Program-made: the position numbers and the translations under genes
In this document: positions 1-7,560 of the stretch, in pieces
Numbering within the stretch: the first letter of the stretch is position 1
Layout: each line of letters opens with the position of its first letter
Source of the DNA: Enterovibrio qingdaonensis
GTDB lineage: Bacteria; Pseudomonadota; Gammaproteobacteria; Enterobacterales; Vibrionaceae
Length of the DNA stretch: 64,000 nucleotides
Assembly (NCBI RefSeq): GCF_028683135.1
Contig: NZ_JAJUBB010000004.1
Coordinates: 248,001-312,000 of the forward strand
Direction of reading: 5' to 3'
Notes under the pieces: generated by a model
The model's database searches: none
Seen by the model: the letters and a program-made list of their open reading frames with translations, nothing else
What the model was told of the DNA's origin: nothing

Positions 1-296
1 TCATTAAACGCCTTTAGCTCGCCAATTTTTGACATATATGCTGTGATTTTTTGGCCCCTTTCACTGCGAAATGTATCAAGTGCGCCAGGCGTCAATAAAA
101 ACGCAAATTCATCAAAGTTCCAATTTCCTATCAAAGGCATGCTTTCTGTTACAAAGGGTATTGCTTTTTTCTGTGCTTCCTCGATGCTGATTCTCGACCA
201 AATTACAAACACCGCGAACAATAAGTAAAGAATACCGAGCGTTATGCCGATAACTTTAAGGGCCTGTCTCACACAACCACCACTGATTAAAAACAT
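1..296 (-). CDS. Small membrane-anchored hypothetical protein (partial, C-terminus off the left edge)
   Basis: An open frame runs leftward from an ATG at 296 to the window edge without a stop, about 98 codons. The first residues (MFLISGGCVRQALKVIG) lead into one hydrophobic segment (GILYLLFAVFVIW, about residues 19-31), then a soluble part containing WNFDEFA and SKIGELKAF. It looks like an inner-membrane-anchored or signal-anchored small protein with a periplasmic tail. A GTG nine codons in is an alternative start; neither start has a strong ribosome-binding site. I do not recognise the family. The opposite-strand frame at 43-228 is a shadow of this gene. Confidence 0.55.
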   Translation of the reverse strand, partial: MFLISGGCVRQALKVIGITLGILYLLFAVFVIWSRISIEEAQKKAIPFVTESMPLIGNWNFDEFAFLLTPGALDTFRSERGQKITAYMSKIGELKAFN

Positions 297-597
297 CTAA
301 ATCACGACTAGCCATCTTTCTTTATTATGATTTTTTTCTACTAGCGAGATGTGTCAGCATTGGTAATGTTCGAAACAATCAGCACTGTGTGTAGCGATTA
401 CTTTGCACGAGATGCCATGAGTAACCGTTGCAAAAAGCAGGAATGCACCAGTGCTATCGACGATTTTCAGTCAGTTACGAAAATTGACGAGGGTGCTCGC
501 AGTATTGATAAACAGCCTAGATAGAAGATGATACTAGACAAGACTTCGATAGAATTCTCTATACGTGCGGCTGGGTTAACTGCTCAGGAGAAAAGCA
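297..597. other. Intergenic region with no recognised gene
   Basis: About 300 bases between two divergent genes. Both promoters should lie here. I see no convincing open frame, RNA hairpin or repeat. Confidence 0.5.
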
Positions 598-1563
598 ATG
601 AGAAAAGTTGTCGTCTTATGTTTCATGGTGTTTAGTTTTTTTGTCTCCGCATTGAGTTACGCAAACACATCACGCACTCAGTACATCAAAATCGATGCAC
701 CAGCGTTAGAAAATAATCTGCTCGAAACACCCACCGAGCAGTTCATTTACGTCGCTTTACCCCCTAGCTATTTCACCTCCGAAAAACGCTATCCCGTCGT
801 GTATTACTTACATGGTTTCCAAGGTGTCCCGCTTGAAGCCCGCGTCCTTTCAGGAACTAAACTAGATAAGTACTCTGCAGAGAATGACATCCAAGAAATG
901 ATCATCGTTGGCATCAATGGCGCGAACCAGTTTGGTGGCAGTTTTTTTGTGAATTCACCTGTCACGGGCAACTGGGAAGACTTTGTGACCACCGATGTAC
1001 TCAGTTACATCGATAGCACTTTCAGAACATTAGACTCTGCCCATCACAGGGGGATTGTTGGCTTTTCGATGGGTGGCTTTGCCGCGGTCAACATTGCGTT
1101 TCGACACCCCGATAAATTCAAACACGTATTCTCATTGAGCCCAGGGCTATTTGACCAAAACGGTCTACAAAGCGCAGTGACTCAATGGCGAGAACAAGGT
1201 TGGTTGCCAGTCTTTGATGCCTATGGCGCGGCATTCGCGCCTAACCCTCATAGCAACACGGGAACAATGTGGTATGAATGGGATTCAACCGATCCCACCG
1301 TGGTTGAAAAATGGGAATCTGGCTACGGGGATATCGACGAGAAAGTCGCCGCCTACCTCAAGCAAGAAGAGAAGCTGACCTCTATCTATGTGGAATATGG
1401 AAGTGAAGATGAATTCAAGTGGATTCCAGATGGAAGCCGATATCTGGTGAAAACCCTAAAAGAGAAAGGCATTGAGGTGAGCGAACACGATCATGGAAGC
1501 GGGCATGTGATCACATTCAGACAGGCAGAGCATATCATCGACTTTTTCGGGAAAGCATTTTAG
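598..1563 (+). CDS. Secreted esterase of the esterase D / PF00756 type
   Basis: 321 residues. Residues 1-23 form a Sec signal peptide ending in ALSYANT. The mature part has an alpha/beta-hydrolase layout: YPVVYYLHGFQG (oxyanion region), a nucleophile elbow GFSMGG with the catalytic Ser, and a late GSGHVITF segment likely to supply the His. These features fit the putative esterase family that includes S-formylglutathione hydrolase and mycolyltransferase-like enzymes. The start is supported by an AGGAG about seven bases upstream. It is a single-gene unit closed by a strong terminator. The substrate cannot be told from sequence; a periplasmic or secreted carboxylesterase is most likely. Confidence 0.8.
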   Translation: MRKVVVLCFMVFSFFVSALSYANTSRTQYIKIDAPALENNLLETPTEQFIYVALPPSYFTSEKRYPVVYYLHGFQGVPLEARVLSGTKLDKYSAENDIQEMIIVGINGANQFGGSFFVNSPVTGNWEDFVTTDVLSYIDSTFRTLDSAHHRGIVGFSMGGFAAVNIAFRHPDKFKHVFSLSPGLFDQNGLQSAVTQWREQGWLPVFDAYGAAFAPNPHSNTGTMWYEWDSTDPTVVEKWESGYGDIDEKVAAYLKQEEKLTSIYVEYGSEDEFKWIPDGSRYLVKTLKEKGIEVSEHDHGSGHVITFRQAEHIIDFFGKAF

Positions 1564-1583
1564 ATAAACGCCGAATGACAAAC

Positions 1584-1615
1584 AAAAAAGCCATCACTAG
1601 GATGGCTTTTGTTTT
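1584..1615. terminator. Bidirectional intrinsic terminator
   Basis: Stem AAAAGCCATC / GATGGCTTTT with loop ACTAG, flanked by an A-run on the left and a T-run on the right. It sits between the convergent esterase and SDR genes and can serve both. Confidence 0.85.
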
Positions 1616-1623
1616 TCTGTCGA

Positions 1624-2343
1624 TTAAGGCTGCTGACGCGTTGCCGTCATCACGATCTCACGCACGCATACATTTTGCGGGAAGCTGTATGCGTAACATA
1701 CTGCGCTGGCGATATCATCCGGTGCCAGTACCCCGCCCATTTCATCTTTCCAGCTATCGTAGCCCGCTTTGATTTCATCGCTGGTGGTGTGTGAAAGCAG
1801 TTCAGTTTCAACCGCACCCGGCGCAATGGTAATCACGCGAACATTGGCATCAGCCACTTCTTCACGGACGTTTTCAGAAATCGCGTGAACCGCAAATTTA
1901 GTACCACAGTAAGCGGCGTGATTCGGGAATGTCTTACGACCTGCCACAGAGCTGATATTAATGATGGTGCCGCCATTGCGCGCTTTCATCGGCTCCAATA
2001 CTGCTTGCATACCGTTTAGAAGGCCCACAACGTTCACATTGAACATGGTTTGCCATTCCGCGACATTTTGCGTTGCAACGTCACCAAGCAACATCATGCC
2101 TGCGTTGTTCACCAAAAGGTCAACGTCGCCATACTGCGCTTCTGCTTCTGCAATCGCTGCATCAAATGCTGCTTTATCGGTTACATCCACCTTTTTGCAC
2201 AGGGTGTTTGGCAGGTTCAAAGCTTCCAGACGCTCTACGCGGCGAGCAAGCAACAACAGTGGGTGGCCCAGTGCTGATAGTTGTCGTGCAATAGCTTCAC
2301 CAATACCAGAACTTGCGCCTGTAATAACCGCTAATTTTTTCAT
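1624..2343 (-). CDS. Short-chain dehydrogenase/reductase (classical SDR)
   Basis: 239 residues, the usual SDR size. The Rossmann glycine motif GASSGIG is at about residues 9-15, NNAG at about 79-82, the catalytic Ser in NISSVAG, and the YxxxK pair in YCGTKFA. An Arg pair in LARRVERL after the second strand suggests NADP(H) preference. Resembles the YdfG group of NADP-dependent hydroxy-acid dehydrogenases, but the substrate is not determinable. The start has AGAGGTG upstream. It is divergent from a LysR gene, the common arrangement for a regulator and its target. Confidence 0.85.
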   Translation of the reverse strand: MKKLAVITGASSGIGEAIARQLSALGHPLLLLARRVERLEALNLPNTLCKKVDVTDKAAFDAAIAEAEAQYGDVDLLVNNAGMMLLGDVATQNVAEWQTMFNVNVVGLLNGMQAVLEPMKARNGGTIINISSVAGRKTFPNHAAYCGTKFAVHAISENVREEVADANVRVITIAPGAVETELLSHTTSDEIKAGYDSWKDEMGGVLAPDDIASAVCYAYSFPQNVCVREIVMTATRQQP

Positions 2344-2441
2344 GTGACACCTCTGTGTTGTGTTTCATCGTTATTGAAGCTGCATTGTAAATAGGTCATC
2401 ATTGTTGATATATATGTCACAATAAAACTCTGTGTTACGCG

Positions 2442-3365
2442 ATGAGCACCAATAACGATTCCCTCTCTACCAATCTTCAAGACATACGCGCCTTCGTTGC
2501 AATTGCCGAAGCGGGTAGCTTTTCAAAAGCAGCAGACAAGCTAAATACCTCGCGTGCTCATATGTCGCGGCAGTTAAGCCAACTAGAAGCGCGCCTTGGC
2601 ATACAGTTGATTATTAGAACCACACGATCGCAACGCCTCACGCACGCCGGAGAAGCCTTTTTCATGCGATGTCAGGCAGCATTAATGCAAATCGACGACG
2701 CCATTAGCCACGCAAGTACCGATGGCGACCTAATGAAAGGTAGCATCGCCGTTAACTGTGTAGGTGGCATCATTGGCGAGACTTTGGTTGGAAATGCGAT
2801 TCATCAATTTTGCGCAGAGCACCCGGACATCCACATAGAGTTAGACTTCAGCTCAGAGCGTGTTGATTTGGTTCAATCACGCTTTGACTTGGTTCTGCGT
2901 ATGGGGGCACTGGAAGACTCGCGTTTAATCGGCAGGGAAATGGGAGAAATACGCATTGGCACCTACGCGTCACCGTCTTACTTAAACAGACGAGGAAGGC
3001 TCTCTCACCCATCACAACTTAAAGATCACCATTGCCTGACGGGTTCGGTCACAAAGTGGAAGTATGTGCCCGCTAACAAAATGGATAAAAGCATTGAAGT
3101 CGAGGTGTCAGGCAACCTGCAGTGCAAAAATGGCCACGTGCTGTATCAGTCAGCATTGAAAGGTAATGGTATTTGTCGGTTGCCCGATTTGTACTGCCAA
3201 GAGGCTGTGTCAGAAGGGAGGTTGGAGTCGGTGTTTGAGGACTGGAAAGTCGATAAAGTGCCTTTGTATTTGCTCTATCACAGAGACCGCCACCAGCCAG
3301 TCAGGCTAAAAGCACTCATTCAATTTTTGATGGCAGAGATCCCGCCACAGCTTGTGAAGAAATAA
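2442..3365 (+). CDS. LysR-family transcriptional regulator
   Basis: 307 residues. Winged helix-turn-helix at about residues 11-70 (AIAEAGSFSKAADKLNTSRAHMSRQ), then a periplasmic-binding-protein-like effector domain. The style (AGEAFFMRC, then SERVDLVQSRFDLVLRMG) matches the CrgA/AaeR-like subgroup. Transcribed divergently from the SDR gene across about 100 bases holding an AT-rich partly dyad stretch around 2402-2422, a plausible operator. The likely job is control of that SDR gene and itself. No clear ribosome-binding site precedes the ATG, so the start is less certain than the family. Confidence 0.85.
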   Translation: MSTNNDSLSTNLQDIRAFVAIAEAGSFSKAADKLNTSRAHMSRQLSQLEARLGIQLIIRTTRSQRLTHAGEAFFMRCQAALMQIDDAISHASTDGDLMKGSIAVNCVGGIIGETLVGNAIHQFCAEHPDIHIELDFSSERVDLVQSRFDLVLRMGALEDSRLIGREMGEIRIGTYASPSYLNRRGRLSHPSQLKDHHCLTGSVTKWKYVPANKMDKSIEVEVSGNLQCKNGHVLYQSALKGNGICRLPDLYCQEAVSEGRLESVFEDWKVDKVPLYLLYHRDRHQPVRLKALIQFLMAEIPPQLVKK

Positions 3366-3392
3366 AAACGCCCTCGTATGAGGGCGTTTGTT
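3365..3392. terminator. Intrinsic terminator between convergent genes
   Basis: Stem AAACGCCCTC / GAGGGCGTTT with loop GTAT just after the LysR stop codon. It serves the LysR gene and, in the other direction, the DMT transporter gene. Confidence 0.8.
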
Positions 3393-3401
3393 TCATCCAA
3401 C

Positions 3402-4310
3402 TTATACCGGCTCTGCCGCTTCTTCAACCGCGGCAAGTGCCTGCTTTTTGGCTTTCCTAGCTTTGTGCTTTTCTCGGCCTGCCAGCCACAACAGTGGAAC
3501 AACAATTAACGTTGTACCCACTACCATCAGCATATCTGGCACCTCACCAAACAACACCAATCCGACACCAACCGCACAGACCAATCCGCTATATTCTGCG
3601 CTGGCAATTTTGTTGCTTTCCGCAGCGCGATACGCCACAACACACGTCGCCGCATACACAAGGATGAACGCTGTCGAACCGCTTGCACGCAAGAACAAAT
3701 CAAAGCTAAACGGCATACCTTCGTAAACAGCCAACGCAAAGGCCACAGGAATACCTATCAAATTATGCAGCAGCAGTGTTTGCGGTACGGTTTGTTCGCG
3801 CGGGATCTTGGGGATCAGAAGGTTATTCACCGCTAACGTGACCGCCACGATCATTGCTGACAACGCCGCCCACGAAAATTCAGAAGGACGCACTAAGATC
3901 AACACACCACAAAAACCGACGACGGCAGCCACAATCGAAGAAGCTGACAGCTTTTCACGCAGAAAAATCGCCGCTAACGGAAGCATGATCAAGGGTGCGG
4001 CATAGAAAATCGCATTCGCGGTTGCCAACGGTAACGTAGTCAGCGCGACCACCGAGAAAAAAACGCCCACTAACCAGACGTGTGCGCGCAAAGCGTGCCA
4101 TTTCAGTCCCAACGTTAAATTCTTTGCCGGTGCCGTTAAACAGAAAGGGATCAAAATGAGAACGGCAGACAATTGGCGAAACAACGCAAATTGGAAGATA
4201 GCCCCATCAGGCCCGCCTTCCATGGTTTTCACCAAGGCGTCAGAGAAAGTGGCACTGAGATTACCGATGACCAATAAGGTCATCGCAAACCCAACAGAAA
4301 TATTACGCAC
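3402..4310 (-). CDS. EamA/DMT-family inner-membrane transporter
   Basis: About 302 residues from the GTG at 4310. About ten hydrophobic segments in two EamA halves, for example LPLATANAIFYAAPLIMLPLAAIF and MLMVVGTTLIVVPLLWLAG, then a basic cytoplasmic tail. Family members export metabolites or amino acids; the substrate is unknown. The longer frame from 4376 is rejected as the start: its first 22 codons include MITE-like sequence (edge at 4347), whereas the GTG at 4310 has TGGAG about eight bases upstream. Translation from the GTG begins MRNISVGFAMTLLVIGN. The element therefore sits just upstream of the gene and may affect its promoter. Confidence 0.8.
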   Translation of the reverse strand: MRNISVGFAMTLLVIGNLSATFSDALVKTMEGGPDGAIFQFALFRQLSAVLILIPFCLTAPAKNLTLGLKWHALRAHVWLVGVFFSVVALTTLPLATANAIFYAAPLIMLPLAAIFLREKLSASSIVAAVVGFCGVLILVRPSEFSWAALSAMIVAVTLAVNNLLIPKIPREQTVPQTLLLHNLIGIPVAFALAVYEGMPFSFDLFLRASGSTAFILVYAATCVVAYRAAESNKIASAEYSGLVCAVGVGLVLFGEVPDMLMVVGTTLIVVPLLWLAGREKHKARKAKKQALAAVEEAAEPV

Positions 4311-4346
4311 GATAAAAGCTCCAGTTCGTCGCGAAACGATAAAACA

Positions 4347-4612
4347 TATACCCAAACAACCCGAAGATGCTCGCATTCAGAGGTCATCAATGCGTTCAAT
4401 TCGAGGCAAATTTCACGAGGAATAGTCGTTCTATTTCCGTGTAATTTAACGAAGAAGTGGGCGCATTGAAGCCCTCCCTTCGGGCGAGTTGACTGACGCT
4501 GTGCTCTTTGTTGTTCCTTTTTGATGGAGATGACTACACCTAAAAAGGGACGCCGCGATCACAACGCCAGTCAAACTCGCTGAATCCTGCATCTTCAGGT
4601 TGTTTGGGTATA
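4347..4612. mobile_element. MITE-like palindromic element, 266 bp
   Basis: 24-bp terminal inverted repeats at 4347-4370 and 4589-4612 match at 23 of 24 positions. Each outer end reads TATACCCAAACAACC. A second, inner inverted pair (GCGAGTTGACTG at 4484-4495 against CAGTCAAACTCGC at 4568-4580) means the element can fold on itself. It holds no credible coding frame. The size, inverted ends and lack of a transposase fit a non-autonomous miniature element. From memory, unverified, similar ends are dispersed in Vibrio and Photobacterium genomes. It lies between the DMT transporter and a LysR gene. Confidence 0.7.
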
Positions 4613-4692
4613 AATCACAGAACTTGCATAGTATCCCCGTATTAACATGACGTATAATGATGAATATTCAATCAGCATTAGATTTTTAGATA

Positions 4693-5586
4693 ATGAAGCA
4701 ACCTCCGCTAAGAGCTGTTCAATATTTCGACATGGTCGCCCGCCTTAATAGCTTTTCGAAAGCGGCAGAGTCCCTGAACGTGACCCAAAGTGCAGTTAGT
4801 CACCAGATCCGGATATTGGAAGAGTTTCTCGGCGAGTCGCTTTTTGAACGCCAAGGGCGGCACCTTAGGCTAACTTCCGTCGGACAGCATTATTACGATG
4901 AAGTCAGCGATCCCCTTCAGGCGATTTCTCGCGCAAGCCATCAGATACGAGAAGGGGTATCTGGTCAGTTGCGTTTAGCGGTATTCAGCTCGCTCGCAGT
5001 AAAGTGGCTGATGCCGCAGTTGGCTGATTTTAGACGAATGCATCCGGAAATTGATTTGTCGCTTGAAATGTTCGCAAACAATTCCGAACTATCAGACGAG
5101 TTGGCGGATTGCTTTATTCTGGATTTTGAGCCGGGTAAAAATTACCAATATGAACTGCTCTATACCGAATATTTGTACCCTGTATGCAGCCATAAAATCT
5201 GGCAACAAATTAAAGACAAGCCCTTGCCTGACGCGATGTGGGACTACCCGCTGCTGACTGTTACTTCTTTGATGAAAAATGACTGGGCACAGTGGTGCAA
5301 ACTGGGCGGCTTTGACCTCCCGAAAGGCGTTAAAATTCACACATTTAGTCATATGCTGCTGGCAACGGAAGCCGCTCGGTACGAACATGGTATTACCTTT
5401 TTAAACCATTACTTCATGAATGAAATCGACCGCGAGCAACTGGTGCGAATCCCCATGCATGAGATGCCAACAGGTGATAGCTTGTATTTTGTGTATAAGA
5501 AGCACAGAGCCAAGCAATCAGACATTGTGAAGCTCGGTCGCTGGTTGCAACAAATTGCCGCTCAGGATGATGTAATAAGTGGCTAA
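4693..5586 (+). CDS. LysR-family transcriptional regulator (GcvA-like)
   Basis: 297 residues. N-terminal helix-turn-helix (NSFSKAAESLNVTQSAVSHQIR, with the recognition helix around SAVSHQ) and the GcvA-type FERQGRHLRLTSVG wing. The effector domain follows from about residue 92. It is convergent with the agmatine-deiminase-like gene, 36 bases away, so it is not obviously paired with a target. The MITE-like element ends about 80 bases upstream of the start, so the promoter lies in a short gap. Confidence 0.83.
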   Translation: MKQPPLRAVQYFDMVARLNSFSKAAESLNVTQSAVSHQIRILEEFLGESLFERQGRHLRLTSVGQHYYDEVSDPLQAISRASHQIREGVSGQLRLAVFSSLAVKWLMPQLADFRRMHPEIDLSLEMFANNSELSDELADCFILDFEPGKNYQYELLYTEYLYPVCSHKIWQQIKDKPLPDAMWDYPLLTVTSLMKNDWAQWCKLGGFDLPKGVKIHTFSHMLLATEAARYEHGITFLNHYFMNEIDREQLVRIPMHEMPTGDSLYFVYKKHRAKQSDIVKLGRWLQQIAAQDDVISG

Positions 5587-5622
5587 ACAAAGCCGCTGGC
5601 GACAGTAAAGCCTTATCTGTGA

Positions 5623-6732
5623 TTATTTAATTTCTGCTATCGAACGGGGTAGCTGCTGCGTTGCACAATGAATACTGCCCCCTCCCGCCGCTAACGCATC
5701 CATGTTTAACGCTTCCACTACCCTCTCAGGAAACAAGGCTTGGAGGGTATCTTGCGCTTTCTTATCTGCTTTTTTATCGCCGAACTGCTGCATAATGACG
5801 GCTCCATTACACACATAGAATCCCACGTAGCCCGCTGCAAAATCAGGATCATCATATTCTTCTCGCACCCTATCTGGCGTTGCCATAGGAAACACGTTTA
5901 ACTGCCTACCCAGCGCATCGGTAGCGTTTCTTAAAATGCGTTCATGTTCACGCGTCAGCGCATATTCGTACGAATCCGGATCGGTGTCGATACTCACCAC
6001 CACATTGCCAGGCGATGCAAACCTTGCATAAAAATCGGTGTGACCATCGGTGATGTCTCGCCCTTTTATACCAGGAAGCCAGATGATTTTTCTTAGGCCG
6101 AGCAAAGGCATTAAAAGGTCTTCAAATTGGGCTTTTGAGATGCCCGGGTTTCGGTTGTCATTCAATGTGCAGCTTTCAGAAATAATGGCAGTACCGATAC
6201 CATCGACTTCAATACACCCGCCTTCCATCACCAGTGACGTGTTAATCACAGGTACGTGTGCCAAATTCGCGATTTTCGCGCTGACCGTGGCATCTTTTCT
6301 ATAAGCTTGTTTTTTACCCCAACCATTGAAATTAAAATCAACTGCCGCGGTTTCCCCTTTTGCATTGGTCACGAATGTAGGAGCAATATCTCGCGCCCAA
6401 AGATCATTCATCTGGCCGACCACCAACTCAACCTTGTCTCCCATCAGGGACTTAGCGAGGGGCAAATCTTCTTGTCTAACGAGCATAGAAACGGGTTCAT
6501 ATTTCGCAATGGTGAGTGCAATCGTGGCTAGGTTCTTCTGAACTTGCGGTAGCAACCTCGCGCCCCAAATCGCTTTATGCGCACCAAATACCATCCAGGT
6601 GCGAACATGCTTGGCTGCTTCATCGGGCATATACCAATTCTTGGCATAATTTGTTTCTCCCATTGCAGATCCGAAAGGCAAGCTCATTGCCAACGCACTC
6701 GTTTGTTGCATAAAACGACGCCGAGAAATCAT
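5623..6732 (-). CDS. Tat-exported agmatine deiminase / peptidylarginine deiminase family protein
   Basis: About 369 residues from the ATG at 6732, chosen because AAGGGAG lies just upstream; the ATG at 6750 has none. The N-terminus MISRRRFMQQ is a twin-arginine signal. The rest belongs to the PF04371 guanidino-group hydrolases: NDLWARD with the substrate Asp, a histidine in DGHTDF, and a nucleophile Cys in GGGSIHC near the C-terminus. The expected activity is hydrolysis of agmatine or a similar guanidine to the carbamoyl product plus ammonia, in the periplasm rather than the cytosol. Family members acting in putrescine synthesis are usually cytosolic, so export is the odd feature. Confidence 0.82.
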   Translation of the reverse strand: MISRRRFMQQTSALAMSLPFGSAMGETNYAKNWYMPDEAAKHVRTWMVFGAHKAIWGARLLPQVQKNLATIALTIAKYEPVSMLVRQEDLPLAKSLMGDKVELVVGQMNDLWARDIAPTFVTNAKGETAAVDFNFNGWGKKQAYRKDATVSAKIANLAHVPVINTSLVMEGGCIEVDGIGTAIISESCTLNDNRNPGISKAQFEDLLMPLLGLRKIIWLPGIKGRDITDGHTDFYARFASPGNVVVSIDTDPDSYEYALTREHERILRNATDALGRQLNVFPMATPDRVREEYDDPDFAAGYVGFYVCNGAVIMQQFGDKKADKKAQDTLQALFPERVVEALNMDALAAGGGSIHCATQQLPRSIAEIK

Positions 6733-6939
6733 TCCACACTCCCTTGTCATTACGTTCAGAATTACCCGTACACACTAACGATAAACTTAGCCCGCGTAAT
6801 TGACGACTTTCCCTAACGTTAAGGCATTCATTTCAAACAGGCTATTTGCCGCATATCTAACTAGACTTATCTACGAAGCACATATTTCAATACTAAGAAT
6901 GCTTGCCCTAAACACGGCATTTGATGGGTAACAATAAGA

Positions 6940-7560
6940 ATGAGAATCTTACAACGCTGCCGATTTTTCATAATGTTTAGAAACACTTTGCCTCGTTGGG
7001 CAGTCTTGGCTCTGCTTGTTGCATCCCCCATCACAACTGGGGCGACTCTCGCTATTTCAGACAGCGACAAACAATTTGGTCATTCTGACTACTACGGGCC
7101 GCTTACGCCTACCCAAGTGTTTTCGCTTATGCAAAGCGTAGATGCTTTAGTAACACATTACGCAACCCACCAATTTCCTGAACGCTCGGCATGGTTGCCT
7201 ACTCGCCAAATCACTGTCGAAAACTACCGACCCGAAGATGTGTTTGTTGCACTTAGCCGCCTTTCAGACCTTGTCGACCAACTCGCGCTGAAACATAAGG
7301 TTCGGCCAACGCATCGCATTGAGCGAGAACGTGACTTGGCGATTCCAGCAGAGGTTTTTCTTCAGGCGGGAGAATGCCTCGATACACTGGCTTTAGTGAT
7401 GAATAGCCTTTCACCAGACGAGGTATTCGGGGATTTTTATGCCAATAATTCTGATTCAAAAAAGCAAAACAAAACACCGTCAGATGTCTTTGCACTGGTT
7501 GATCTCATTGTTCGCAAGCTAAACACACTGCTATCAGAGGAGAGGAGCACCGATGAGTAA
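6940..7560 (+). CDS. Secreted protein with four PxxVF helical repeats, coupled to a chemoreceptor
   Basis: 206 residues with an N-terminal hydrophobic signal (about residues 18-36, [19 protein letters not shown]). The mature part has four spaced copies of a motif resembling P-x-x-V-F followed by an amphipathic helix rich in Leu: [30 protein letters not shown] and [11 protein letters not shown] do not recognise a named family. The stop codon overlaps the start of the downstream methyl-accepting chemotaxis gene by eight bases, so the two are translationally coupled. A periplasmic partner of the receptor, perhaps a ligand-binding adaptor, is an inference from this coupling. The start could be the Met at codon 12 instead. 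Confidence 0.7.
   Translation: MRILQRCRFFIMFRNTLPRWAVLALLVASPITTGATLAISDSDKQFGHSDYYGPLTPTQVFSLMQSVDALVTHYATHQFPERSAWLPTRQITVENYRPEDVFVALSRLSDLVDQLALKHKVRPTHRIERERDLAIPAEVFLQAGECLDTLALVMNSLSPDEVFGDFYANNSDSKKQNKTPSDVFALVDLIVRKLNTLLSEERSTDE

Noticed and set aside
4311-4376. Extended N-terminus of the DMT transporter
   Set aside because: It includes MITE-like sequence and has no ribosome-binding site, while the GTG at 4310 does.
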